Part shown: positions 24,497 to 32,628 of the stretch, one piece after another | Position numbering within the stretch: the first letter of the stretch is position 1 | Layout of the letters: the number at the start of each line of letters is the position of its first letter | NCBI RefSeq assembly: GCF_900176515.1 | Contig: NZ_FWXV01000001.1 | Coordinates: 2,018,699 to 2,082,698 of the forward strand | Origin: Kibdelosporangium aridum | Lineage (GTDB): Bacteria > Actinomycetota > Actinomycetes > Mycobacteriales > Pseudonocardiaceae | Length of the DNA stretch: 64,000 nt | Direction: 5' to 3' | The notes under the pieces: model-generated | What the model saw: only the letters and a program-made list of their open reading frames with translations | Databases searched by the model: none | Told to the model about the DNA's origin: nothing | Made by a program: the position numbers and the translations under genes

Positions 24497-25551
24497 CTCA
24501 TCCTCACAGGCAAGCTGGCCGGTCCGCGGCTGATCAAATCCCCGGTCCGGCGGTAGGTGAAGCCGGGCACAAGCTCCAGATCCGGCAGAACATCCAGCGC
24601 GACCCTGGCCTGTAGCCGTGTCAAAGCGGCACCGAGGCACCCGTGCGGCCCGAACCCGAAGGCCAGGTGTCCCCGGCCGGACGAGCGATCCAGCCGGAAC
24701 GAGTCCGGCTCGGGCCACCTGGCTGGATCACGGTTGGCGGCCGCGGCCACGACGAAGACCCGCTCGCCTGCCTCGATCTGAACACCACCGACCTCGCAGC
24801 GCCGAGTCGCGGTTCGCATGCTCCACAACGCGGGCGGCTCGTGCCGGAGCGATTCCTCAATGGCCACTTCGGACGAGTCCAGTGGCCAGAGGCCGTCGGC
24901 GAGCAAGCGGTGGATCAAGTTGCCCAGAAACCAGGTCACGTTCCGCACCCCGGCAACCACCAGGAAGTACACCAGCGTCCGGATCTCGATCGGGGACAAT
25001 CCAGTGAACTGTGGAAACCGGTTCTCGGCGATCATCCCGTCGACGGTGCCGCGGAACTCGGGCCAGCCGGGTGCGGCGTGGTATCCGACCAGCGTCGCGA
25101 ACTGGCCGACCCATTGCCGGACAAGGGAATGTTCGATTCCGAGGAAGGACGCCAACGCCATCGCCGGGAACGGCTCGGTGAAGTCACGTACCAGATCGGT
25201 GTCCGCGCCAAAGCTGGAAACCAACTTCACCGCGTGCTCCCGAAGCACCGGCTCGAGCGGCGCCACGGCTCTTGGTGTGAACGCTGACTGGACCTTCGCC
25301 CGCAACTGGCCGTGGTACGGATCATCCAACTGGGACAGAGCCAGCTGGTCCTCGCCGTAGGTCACGCCGGTATTGTTGGCACGACTGGAGAACGTCGACG
25401 CGTCCCGCAGCACCTGCCGGGCGTCGGCGTCCCGGACGATCACCTTGGCCCCGGGGAACGGCCGGGACACCGGGCACTGACCGAGCAACTCCGCCAACCG
25501 CGGATAGGGGTCGTCGGTGTGCCGGGGATCAAGCGGATTGAACGTGGTCAA
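24493..25551 (-). CDS. Cytochrome P450 with atypical I-helix
   Basis: A 352-aa P450, short for the family (usually ~400). The haem-ligand loop FGFGPHGCLGAALTRLQARV (~300) and the ExxR motif in EESLRHEP (~235) are intact. The I-helix segment reads VAGVRNVTWFL (~205) where most P450s have AGxET or AGxDT, so the usual acid-alcohol pair for O2 activation is missing. It starts at TTG 25551, supported by GGAGG four bases upstream, and overlaps the ATPase gene by 23 bp. Coelibactin-type loci also contain a P450, so tailoring of the peptide is likely, possibly a coupling or dehydrogenation rather than a simple hydroxylation. Confidence 0.87.
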   Translation of the reverse strand: MTTFNPLDPRHTDDPYPRLAELLGQCPVSRPFPGAKVIVRDADARQVLRDASTFSSRANNTGVTYGEDQLALSQLDDPYHGQLRAKVQSAFTPRAVAPLEPVLREHAVKLVSSFGADTDLVRDFTEPFPAMALASFLGIEHSLVRQWVGQFATLVGYHAAPGWPEFRGTVDGMIAENRFPQFTGLSPIEIRTLVYFLVVAGVRNVTWFLGNLIHRLLADGLWPLDSSEVAIEESLRHEPPALWSMRTATRRCEVGGVQIEAGERVFVVAAAANRDPARWPEPDSFRLDRSSGRGHLAFGFGPHGCLGAALTRLQARVALDVLPDLELVPGFTYRRTGDLISRGPASLPVRMR

Positions 25552-26833
25552 GGCGCCTCCTCACCACCCCGTCGGACAGCACCAGCACGTCGTCGGCCGC
25601 AGCCTCGGCGACTGCGGTGTCGTGGGTGATCAGCAACACGGACAAACCCAGATCGGCACGCAATTCAGCGAGCAATTCCAGGACTGCGACCGTTGTGTCA
25701 TGATCGAGTGCCGACGTGATCTCGTCGCACACCAGGACAGTCGGCTCAGCTGCCAAGGCTCGTGCGAGGTTGACCCGCTGGCGTTCCCCGCCGGACAACT
25801 GTGACGGCAGCCGGTCCGCCACAGTCATCGGCAGGCGCACACGGTCAAGCAACGGCTCAAGGTCAGCCTTGGTGACGCGGGCGATTGCCGCTCGCACGGT
25901 CTCCTTTGGATTCAACGCCGCCACGGAATCTTGAGCGACCAACTGGGGCCGCTTTCCGTCCAGCCGGATCTCGCCGCGGTCAGGCTTGAGCAAGCCCACC
26001 AAACAGGACGCCAAGGTCGTCTTGCCCGCGCCGGACTTGCCGACCAATGCCACACACTGGCCTTCGTTCACCGTCAACGACACGCCCTTCAACGTGCGGA
26101 CGGACAAGCCATCAACCACCAGGCGTGGCCGCGAGGACGGCACAGGTTTGGGCACGACAATGGGTTCCGGCGCCACCGGGCGTCCAGTTCGGACGATCCG
26201 CCCGCGATCCAGTTCAATGGACTCCGAAGCCAACGCGGCCACCACCGCACGATCGTGGCTGATCAACACCGTGGCCATCGCAGGGTTCGCGCAGACATCC
26301 GCGAGCAGTCGCACGAGATCCGACGCGAGCACCGCGTCGGCGCCGCTGGTCGGCTCGTCCAGTACCAACACCCGTGGTGCTCCGGCCAACGCGATGGCCA
26401 GCGCCACCCGTTGGGCCTGGCCGCCGGAGATCTGGTGCGGATAGCGGCGGAGGAACGCCTTGTCGGACGGCACCTGAACCAGCCCAAGCAACCTGGGAAT
26501 CTCCGTTGCGGGAACTCCGCGGACTTTGACGGTCTCCGCCAGCAACGATCCGATCCGGCGCGCGGGATGCAGCGCACTCGCCGGGTCCTGCCCCAGATAC
26601 GACACCACACGACCGCGCAGTGCCGGTGTCGTGAACGGATCCTGACCGTCGATTCGTACCGATCCGGCTTCCAGTCTCAACCCTGGCCGCATGTGTCCGA
26701 GCAGTGCGTGTGCCACCGCCGTCTTGCCTGATCCTGACCTGCCGACCAGGCCCATGATCTGGCCCGGCGGCACCCGCATGGCGAAGTCGGCGAGCACGCC
26801 CGGCCCGATCGTCAGGTTCTCGACCTCGATCAC
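25529..26833 (-). CDS. Fused double ATPase of an Opp/Nik-type ABC importer
   Basis: A 434-aa protein with two complete ATP-binding cassettes in tandem, equivalent to OppD-OppF or NikD-NikE fused. First half: Walker A GRSGSGKTA (~35), signature QISGGQAQRVALAIA (~130), Walker B VLVLDEPTSGAD (~155). Second half: Walker A GKSGAGKTT (~255), signature QLSGGERQRVNLARA (~345), Walker B VLVCDEITSALD (~370). GTG 26833 overlaps the permease stop by GTGA. It energises import through the two adjacent permeases and the lipoprotein. Confidence 0.92.
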   Translation of the reverse strand: MIEVENLTIGPGVLADFAMRVPPGQIMGLVGRSGSGKTAVAHALLGHMRPGLRLEAGSVRIDGQDPFTTPALRGRVVSYLGQDPASALHPARRIGSLLAETVKVRGVPATEIPRLLGLVQVPSDKAFLRRYPHQISGGQAQRVALAIALAGAPRVLVLDEPTSGADAVLASDLVRLLADVCANPAMATVLISHDRAVVAALASESIELDRGRIVRTGRPVAPEPIVVPKPVPSSRPRLVVDGLSVRTLKGVSLTVNEGQCVALVGKSGAGKTTLASCLVGLLKPDRGEIRLDGKRPQLVAQDSVAALNPKETVRAAIARVTKADLEPLLDRVRLPMTVADRLPSQLSGGERQRVNLARALAAEPTVLVCDEITSALDHDTTVAVLELLAELRADLGLSVLLITHDTAVAEAAADDVLVLSDGVVRRRLDHVQSA

Positions 26834-27582
26834 CGGCTTCCTCCCAGCAGCAGGTTGACCGAGACGCCGAAGGCCACCAGAAGCAGCGCCGGTGCGAGCA
26901 CAGGCCACGGGCTCAACGTGATCCCGGGCAGGTTCTCCGACACCATGCGGCCCCAGTTCGCCGCAGGCGCGCCACGCCCAAGCCCGAGAAATCCGGCCGT
27001 CGATGTCAGGTACACGGCAGTGACAAAACGCAGCCCGGAATCCGCCAGCACAACACCACGGACGTTCGGCAGGACGTCATACCTGATCAACTGGGCCACG
27101 CTGTCGCCACGAGCCCGCGCGATCCGCAGGTATCCAGTCGCGGCGACCTTCTGTGTGGCCGCACGGACCACCCGGACCGAGAAAGGCACGGTCGTCAACG
27201 CGACCGCGACCATGACTGCCAAGTCACTGCCCGGGAACCCCGCCGCCAGGACCAACATCACAAGCAGCGGCGGGAACACCAGCACCAGGTCGATCACCCG
27301 GGTGGTCAGTTCGGACAGCCGATCGCCCGCGAGTCCGAGCAACATGCCCACGCCGGCGCCGACAATGACCGTCACGAGTGTCGCGCCCGCTGCGAGCCCG
27401 ACCACTGCGAGCCCACCGTGCAGCACTCTCGCCAGGACGTCACGGCCGAGCACGTCTGTCCCCAACAGTCCACTATGTCCGAAAGGGGCACCGACGGTCG
27501 CGTTCGGTGCATCGCCGAACAACGGCCCGATGACCGCGACCAGCACAACCAGAAGCGCCACCGCTGTGGCGCCCCACTTCAC
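26830..27582 (-). CDS. ABC importer permease, OppC/NikC type
   Basis: A 250-aa permease with about five transmembrane helices. The N-terminal helix is followed by a GLLGTDVLGRDVLARVLHG segment typical of OppC/DppC/NikC proteins, and the EAA-like cytoplasmic loop is in ARARGDSVAQLIRYDVLPN (~150-168). GTG 27582 overlaps the upstream permease stop by GTGA. It forms the membrane channel with the next gene upstream. Confidence 0.92.
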   Translation of the reverse strand: MKWGATAVALLVVLVAVIGPLFGDAPNATVGAPFGHSGLLGTDVLGRDVLARVLHGGLAVVGLAAGATLVTVIVGAGVGMLLGLAGDRLSELTTRVIDLVLVFPPLLVMLVLAAGFPGSDLAVMVAVALTTVPFSVRVVRAATQKVAATGYLRIARARGDSVAQLIRYDVLPNVRGVVLADSGLRFVTAVYLTSTAGFLGLGRGAPAANWGRMVSENLPGITLSPWPVLAPALLLVAFGVSVNLLLGGSR

Positions 27583-28484
27583 CGTGACCTCCTGGTCACC
27601 AAGTCACCGAGCAGCAACGCGATCAACGACACCGCACCCAACACCACCGCGATTCCTTGCACCATGGGCAAATCGCGCGTCACGACCGCGCGCTGCAACT
27701 CCACGCCAATGCCCGGATATCCGAACACCGTCTCGACCACGACTGCGCCACCGACCAGGACGCCGAAGCCTGCGAACATCATCTGCAGCACGGGTCCCAA
27801 TGTCCCCGGCAGGACATGCCGGAACACCAGCCGTGTCCCGCGGATCCCGGCCAGCCGGGCCGCTTCGACGTGCGGCGTGCGCATCGCCTCGGCCACGGCC
27901 GGCCGGACGATCCGGCTGCACGCCGCCGCCCCAGCCAACGCCAGACTCAGCACCGGTAAGACCAGGACACTCGGCGAAGACAGCGGCGAACGGCCGATCG
28001 GGACCAACGAGACCGCAGGCAACCAACCGAGCCACCCGGCGAACACGATCACCAGCAAGGCCGCCAGCAGGAACTCCGGCACGGCCACCAGCATCAAGGA
28101 CGCCGTCGACACCACGCGTTCCGAGCGCATTCCGGCGTAAGTCCCGAGGATCAGCGCCACCGGAACCAGAACCACGAACGCCAAGCCCGCCAGCAGCAGG
28201 CTCGCGGGCAGCCGGTCCGCGATGGCATCCGCGACCGGTCGGCGCCCCATGTAAGACGTGCCGAGATCCCCCTGCACGGCACCCGCGGCCCACTCGAGGT
28301 ACCGGGTCACCACAGGTTTGTCCAACCCAAGGTCGGCAGCGACCCTCGCTCGTTGCTCCGCGGTCGCGGTAGGCCCGGCGACGATGCTCGCCGCGTCGCC
28401 GGGCAGGACGGATGTCGCGATGAAGACCACGACCGACAGCACGATCAGCGCCAGAACAGCACCGACCAGCCGCCGTAAGACCAT
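27579..28484 (-). CDS. ABC importer permease, OppB/NikB type
   Basis: A 301-aa permease with six helices: a first helix (LVGAVLALIVLSVVVFIATS), the OppB-type periplasmic segment with ARVAADLGLDKPVVTRYLEW, GDLGTSYMGRRPVADAI, and the EAA loop EAARLAGIRGTRLVFRHVLPG (split ~205-225). ATG 28484 follows the lipoprotein stop by two bases. It belongs to the peptide/nickel transporter family, used in several bacteria to import metal-metallophore complexes. Confidence 0.92.
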   Translation of the reverse strand: MVLRRLVGAVLALIVLSVVVFIATSVLPGDAASIVAGPTATAEQRARVAADLGLDKPVVTRYLEWAAGAVQGDLGTSYMGRRPVADAIADRLPASLLLAGLAFVVLVPVALILGTYAGMRSERVVSTASLMLVAVPEFLLAALLVIVFAGWLGWLPAVSLVPIGRSPLSSPSVLVLPVLSLALAGAAACSRIVRPAVAEAMRTPHVEAARLAGIRGTRLVFRHVLPGTLGPVLQMMFAGFGVLVGGAVVVETVFGYPGIGVELQRAVVTRDLPMVQGIAVVLGAVSLIALLLGDLVTRRSR

Positions 28485-28486
28485 GA

Positions 28487-30010
28487 TCACTGGAAGGACG
28501 CCTCGGCGAAGCTCGGGTAGGACTCCAACAGGCCCTTCTCCACGCCGACCAGGTTGCTCACCGAGACGTTCAGGTACGGCTTGAGCACCGGCACGATCGC
28601 GTTGCCTTCCGCCCACAGGACTTGCTGCGCTTGGATTGCCGCGGCACGGCGTTCGTCGGCCGACGCCGACGTCCGTGCCTTGAGCATCAGTGCGTCGACA
28701 TCCGGCCGGTTCCAGCCGAGACCGAACGGGGCACCACCGGCGTAGCTGAGCTGGTAGTACAGCGTCGGCGGCGTCGGTGTCGAGTACGCGCTCGCGAACG
28801 GCAGCCGCACATACGCGTTCAGGTCCGCGAACAGCTGACCCGCCGGTTTCTGGTCCAAGGTCGCCTTGACTCCGACTTGGTTGAGCTGCTCGACGACCAG
28901 AGTCGCGGCCTCGACCAGGCCACCGGCCTCAGGACCGGTCGTCAAGGCGACGCTGAAACCGTCCGCACCCGCCTCACGCAGCAAAGCCCGAGCCCGGTCC
29001 GGGTCGTAGGCACGCTGGGGGATGTCTGTCGCGTAGTCCGCGTAACCGAAGCCGAAGAGGTCGTTGCCGATCTGGCCGCGCCCGGACACCGCGGTGTCCA
29101 CAATGGTCTGCCGGTTCACCGCGAGCTTGAACGCCTCGCGCACCTTGGGGTTGTCGAACGGCGGTGAGGCGATGTTCATCGAGAAGTAGAGCGCGGACAG
29201 CGAAGGCGCCGAGGTCTGCCGGACGGCCAGCCTGGGGTCGCCATCGATGGTCCGGACCAGGGTCGCGTCGAGGTCGAAAGCGAAGTCCGCCTGTCCGCCA
29301 CGAACGGCGTTCAGCCGAGCCGCGTTGTCCGCGATGGACAGCAGTTCCAGGCCGTCCAACTGCGGTGCGCGACCGTAGAACTGGTCATTGCGCACCAGGG
29401 TCGAACCACGACCGGGCTCGAACGCCGTCAGCCTGAACGGACCGCACGTGGGGGTGTCCTTGGTGATCTCCTTGGCGCCGTCCTTGACCACGAAACTGGC
29501 CCCGAGGCACAGGATCTGACGGCCGTCCGCGATCGGCCGCTTGGTCGGCAGGACCAGCGTCAGATCGTCGGTCGCCTTCGCCGCGGTGAGGTCGAAATCG
29601 GAGACGAAGGCGGCGTATCCACCTGCCTGGCTCGTCGCGAGCAGGTTCAAGGAGAACGCGATGTCCCGCGCGGTCACCGTGGATCCGTCGGTGAACTTGA
29701 CGCCTGGCCGTACCTTCAGCGTGTACGTGGAGAAGTCGGGCGCCGAGTCGATGCGTTCGACCACCCCGTAGCGCACGCCGTCCGGCGCGGACGGGTCGAT
29801 GTCGCCGATAGTGCCGTGCATGGCCCTCGCGCGCACGAAGTCCAAGGTGGTCCCGCCACGGAACAGGTTCAGTGTTTCCGTCGCGCCGCCGCCGATGAAC
29901 GCCGCCCGCAGTGTGCCGCCGGACTTGGTGGCGGTCGACGCGGTGGAGTCGCACGAGGACAGCAACGGCACGGTCGCCGCGGCGAGCAGGAGGTTACGTC
30001 GAGTGATCAT
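28487..30010 (-). CDS. Family 5 solute-binding lipoprotein
   Basis: A 507-aa extracytoplasmic binding protein. The signal peptide (MITRRNLLLAAATVPLLSSC) carries a lipobox with Cys 20, and the mature part has the SBP_bac_5 layout: GGTLRAAFIGGGATETLNL start, YTLKVRPGVKFTDGSTVTARD (split ~105-125), VREAFKLAVNRQTIVDTAVSG (~300), and the C-terminal YYQLSYAGGAPFG region. AGGAA precedes ATG 30010, seven bases after the thioesterase stop, so it is in the siderophore operon. Relatives bind peptides, nickel or metallophores (NikA, CntA); here it likely captures the loaded siderophore. Confidence 0.92.
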   Translation of the reverse strand: MITRRNLLLAAATVPLLSSCDSTASTATKSGGTLRAAFIGGGATETLNLFRGGTTLDFVRARAMHGTIGDIDPSAPDGVRYGVVERIDSAPDFSTYTLKVRPGVKFTDGSTVTARDIAFSLNLLATSQAGGYAAFVSDFDLTAAKATDDLTLVLPTKRPIADGRQILCLGASFVVKDGAKEITKDTPTCGPFRLTAFEPGRGSTLVRNDQFYGRAPQLDGLELLSIADNAARLNAVRGGQADFAFDLDATLVRTIDGDPRLAVRQTSAPSLSALYFSMNIASPPFDNPKVREAFKLAVNRQTIVDTAVSGRGQIGNDLFGFGYADYATDIPQRAYDPDRARALLREAGADGFSVALTTGPEAGGLVEAATLVVEQLNQVGVKATLDQKPAGQLFADLNAYVRLPFASAYSTPTPPTLYYQLSYAGGAPFGLGWNRPDVDALMLKARTSASADERRAAAIQAQQVLWAEGNAIVPVLKPYLNVSVSNLVGVEKGLLESYPSFAEASFQ

Positions 30011-30017
30011 GTTTTTC

Positions 30018-30722
30018 CTAGGGTGTGGAAGGCCAGCGGTGTGCCACCGCAAGCCCGGAACGCAACAGGCGCAGCACTTCGGCGCGGCGCGGGACCAGGT
30101 AGAAGTGATCGCCGGGCAGGACGTGCCGGGTGAGCGGCCCGGTGGTCATCTCGGCCCAGCCGGCCATCTCGTCCGGCGTCACTTCCGGGTCGCGATCTCC
30201 GGTGAGCGTGGTGATCGGGCACGACAACGGCGGACTTGGGCTCCACCGGTAGGTCTCGCTGACCTGGTAGTCGGCCCGTACGGCAGGCAGCAGGACCGAC
30301 CGGACCTCGTCGTTGGCCAGCAGGCCCGATGCGGTGCCGCCAAGCCTGGTCAGTTCATCGACCAGTTCGTCGTCCGTGCCCATGTGCGATGTTGTGGTGG
30401 ACGGCACAGTGGGCGCGCCACGGCCGGACACGATCAACCTGGTCGGAGGACGCGGCAGACGCCGGGCAACTTCGTAGGCGACGGCCGCTCCGAGGCTGTG
30501 GCCGAACAGCGCGATCGGCATGTTGGCCAGTGGGGCCACTTCTGCCGCGATCGTATCGGCCAGTTTGGACATCGACGTCAGCAGCGGCTCGTTGATCCGT
30601 TGGCCGCGTCCCGGATACTGGATGGGTACGACCTCGACCGACGGACCGAACGTCCATTCGCGATAGAAACTGGCGTTGCCGCCTGCGTGCGGGAAGCACA
30701 GCACCCGCAGAGTCGCGCTCAC
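30018..30722 (-). CDS. ybtT-like: Type II thioesterase (YbtT/PchC-like)
   Basis: A 234-aa alpha/beta hydrolase with FPHAGGNASFYREW (~10-23), the nucleophile elbow LFGHSLGAAVAYEVARR (Ser ~79) and the catalytic His in LPGDHFYLV (~212). External thioesterases of this class clear misloaded carrier domains of NRPS lines. GTG 30722 is set by the GTGA overlap with the reductase stop; a longer frame upstream lies wholly within the reductase gene and was not used. Confidence 0.92.
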   Translation of the reverse strand: MSATLRVLCFPHAGGNASFYREWTFGPSVEVVPIQYPGRGQRINEPLLTSMSKLADTIAAEVAPLANMPIALFGHSLGAAVAYEVARRLPRPPTRLIVSGRGAPTVPSTTTSHMGTDDELVDELTRLGGTASGLLANDEVRSVLLPAVRADYQVSETYRWSPSPPLSCPITTLTGDRDPEVTPDEMAGWAEMTTGPLTRHVLPGDHFYLVPRRAEVLRLLRSGLAVAHRWPSTP

Positions 30723-31753
30723 CTTGCCCCCTCGGCCGCCGCGATCAGGTCGTCCGCCGGGACTGGCCGCACTGGCGGGTTCGACACCTCGACCGGATAG
30801 CCGAGCCGGTTGATCAGGTCTTCCCATAGCTTGGACAGGGTGAGGTAGTACTGCATCCCCTTCGATTGCTCGAAATCCAAAGCGTGCCGGACACCTGCGG
30901 GCCACACGGAGTCGAACGTCTCCCGGACACTGGGCGCTGTCGGCGGCCCGATCGGGATCACGCCGGGAACTGTCGCCAGTTCCCCGTCTTTCGGGACCTG
31001 CATCGACGGGCTCCACAGCACCGGGCCATGTGTGCTGGCCAGCGTCAGCGTGCCCGCGTCGGTGCCGAGCACCACGCGGTGGTGCAGGTGCGTGTGATGA
31101 TCCGGATCGCGCGGGTCCACGTGGTTGTGTATCCGCAAGGTCACCGGCACACCGCCGATCACCGCATCGAGAGTGCGGTACGGAAACCGGCCTGTGGTCG
31201 CACCCAACACACGCGCCGGGACCTCCGGCGGGTCTGCCAACGCCCAGGGATTCAGCGCTCCCACTGTGTGCCCGACGATGTCCAGCAGGTCATAAGAGAC
31301 GTGCACCGCGCCGGTGGCTTCGACGTACAACGGCTGCTGCGTTTTGAGCAACTCCTTGGCTGCCGCCAGAAACCGGCGGACTGGCTCAAGGTGCACATAG
31401 AAAGTGTTCACGTGGAACGGAACCTGCCTGCGCGTGGCCACCCGGACGCAATCGGCGAGTTCCCTGGCGTGGATCGGGTGTTCCAGCAACACCCCAATCC
31501 CCCGCTCCAGGAATTCCTGTGCGAGGTGTGCCCCCGGCCCGCCACCGACTCCGTTCGGCACGACGACACAGGCAAGGTCGACGTCCGGGACTTCCTCGGC
31601 GCTGGTGTACAAGGGAACGCCGTACTCGTCGGCACAAGCGCGAGACCGTTCGCTCCCCCGCGCCAGAATCCCGGCGAGCTCGAACCGCGGATCTGCGGCG
31701 ATCCCACGCAGGTAGATCCGGCCGAACCCGGTCCCGCAGACGACGACCTTCAC
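30719..31753 (-). CDS. ybtU-like: Thiazolinyl imide reductase (Irp3/YbtU/PchG family)
   Basis: A 344-aa NADPH-dependent reductase. The N-terminal Rossmann motif is VVCGTGFGRIYLRGI (~3-17), then VVVPNGVGGGPGAHLAQ (~67) and LLEHPIHAREL (~92), the Gfo/Idh/MocA-type core containing the EHP motif shared with YbtU and PchG. It reduces an NRPS-bound thiazoline to a thiazolidine during assembly. GTG 31753 overlaps the previous stop by GTGA. Together with three Cy domains it predicts one reduced ring, probably the terminal one by analogy with pyochelin; that placement is inferred. Confidence 0.93.
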   Translation of the reverse strand: MKVVVCGTGFGRIYLRGIAADPRFELAGILARGSERSRACADEYGVPLYTSAEEVPDVDLACVVVPNGVGGGPGAHLAQEFLERGIGVLLEHPIHARELADCVRVATRRQVPFHVNTFYVHLEPVRRFLAAAKELLKTQQPLYVEATGAVHVSYDLLDIVGHTVGALNPWALADPPEVPARVLGATTGRFPYRTLDAVIGGVPVTLRIHNHVDPRDPDHHTHLHHRVVLGTDAGTLTLASTHGPVLWSPSMQVPKDGELATVPGVIPIGPPTAPSVRETFDSVWPAGVRHALDFEQSKGMQYYLTLSKLWEDLINRLGYPVEVSNPPVRPVPADDLIAAAEGAR

Positions 31754-32628
31754 AGTGCGCCCTCCTCAATCCTGGACGCCTCGAACACGCCAAGTGGTTC
31801 CAAAGTGGGCCCCGGATCGAGCACATCGGCCGCATAGTGAGTGCCAACAGGAAGCGTGGCAACGACTTCAGCTGTATGAGCGAGTATCGCCGCCGTCAAC
31901 GTTGTGCCGTCAAATCCACGCAACACCACGGTCCGGCCGCCCATCGAGGCCGTGATCACGAGATACGGCGTGCGACCCGCCGAATCGAGTGCACTGGCGG
32001 CGATCAACCGCTGCGGGTCAGGGTTGCGCAGGACCTGCTGGATCGCGTGACCGTCGAACACCGTGTACCAGTTCGCCTCAACCAGTCCCATCTTCCGCGC
32101 GACAATCTGCGCCTCAACGGACAGATATGGCCGCGCCGTCACTGGCTGTGGAAAGAACGGCAACTCTACTTCGGACTGCACAGGAAGCGAGCCATATCGG
32201 ACAGTCCCGTCCCGCCAAGCTGCCGACGCCAAAGACCGGTCAGCCACAACGAAATCCGCAGCCGCGGCCGCGCTGAACCGGTACAAGCCACCGGCGTACA
32301 CCGTCAACGCTTCCGAGCCGCCCAGATACCTCGCGAGCAAGCCTGACGCGCCAGGCATCGCGCCCGCACCAGTGACCGCGACCCGGTTACCGCTGACCGC
32401 AAGCCCGTCACCGGCATCGACATAGTGGGCACCCGCGTCCAGTGCCACCCGCGCGATCCGATCCCCGAACCCCACGCAGTTCACGACCACATCGCAGCCC
32501 GAACAGAACTCACGCAACGCGTCCGCATCCGTGACCTGCGCACGAGTGGCCGTGCGCAGTGGATGACCGGCCAGCCGCCGGATCACCGCGGATCCGACGG
32601 CACCGGTCGCGCCAAGAACTCCGATCAC
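31750..32628 (-). CDS. Saccharopine-dehydrogenase-like NAD(P)-binding protein
   Basis: A 292-aa protein with an N-terminal Rossmann fold (MIGVLGATGAVGSAVIRRL, ~1-19; CDVVVNCVGFGDRIARVALD, ~45-64; AGAHYVDAGDG) typical of the saccharopine dehydrogenase/SDR-like group. The C-terminal part is not recognisable. It is embedded between NRPS and imide reductase genes with GTGA overlaps on both sides, so it should act in assembly or tailoring. It may be a second oxidoreductase working on a ring, or a non-catalytic partner of the imide reductase. By memory coelibactin loci have a comparable uncharacterised gene in this position; I could not verify that. Confidence 0.78.
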   Translation of the reverse strand: MIGVLGATGAVGSAVIRRLAGHPLRTATRAQVTDADALREFCSGCDVVVNCVGFGDRIARVALDAGAHYVDAGDGLAVSGNRVAVTGAGAMPGASGLLARYLGGSEALTVYAGGLYRFSAAAAADFVVADRSLASAAWRDGTVRYGSLPVQSEVELPFFPQPVTARPYLSVEAQIVARKMGLVEANWYTVFDGHAIQQVLRNPDPQRLIAASALDSAGRTPYLVITASMGGRTVVLRGFDGTTLTAAILAHTAEVVATLPVGTHYAADVLDPGPTLEPLGVFEASRIEEGAL

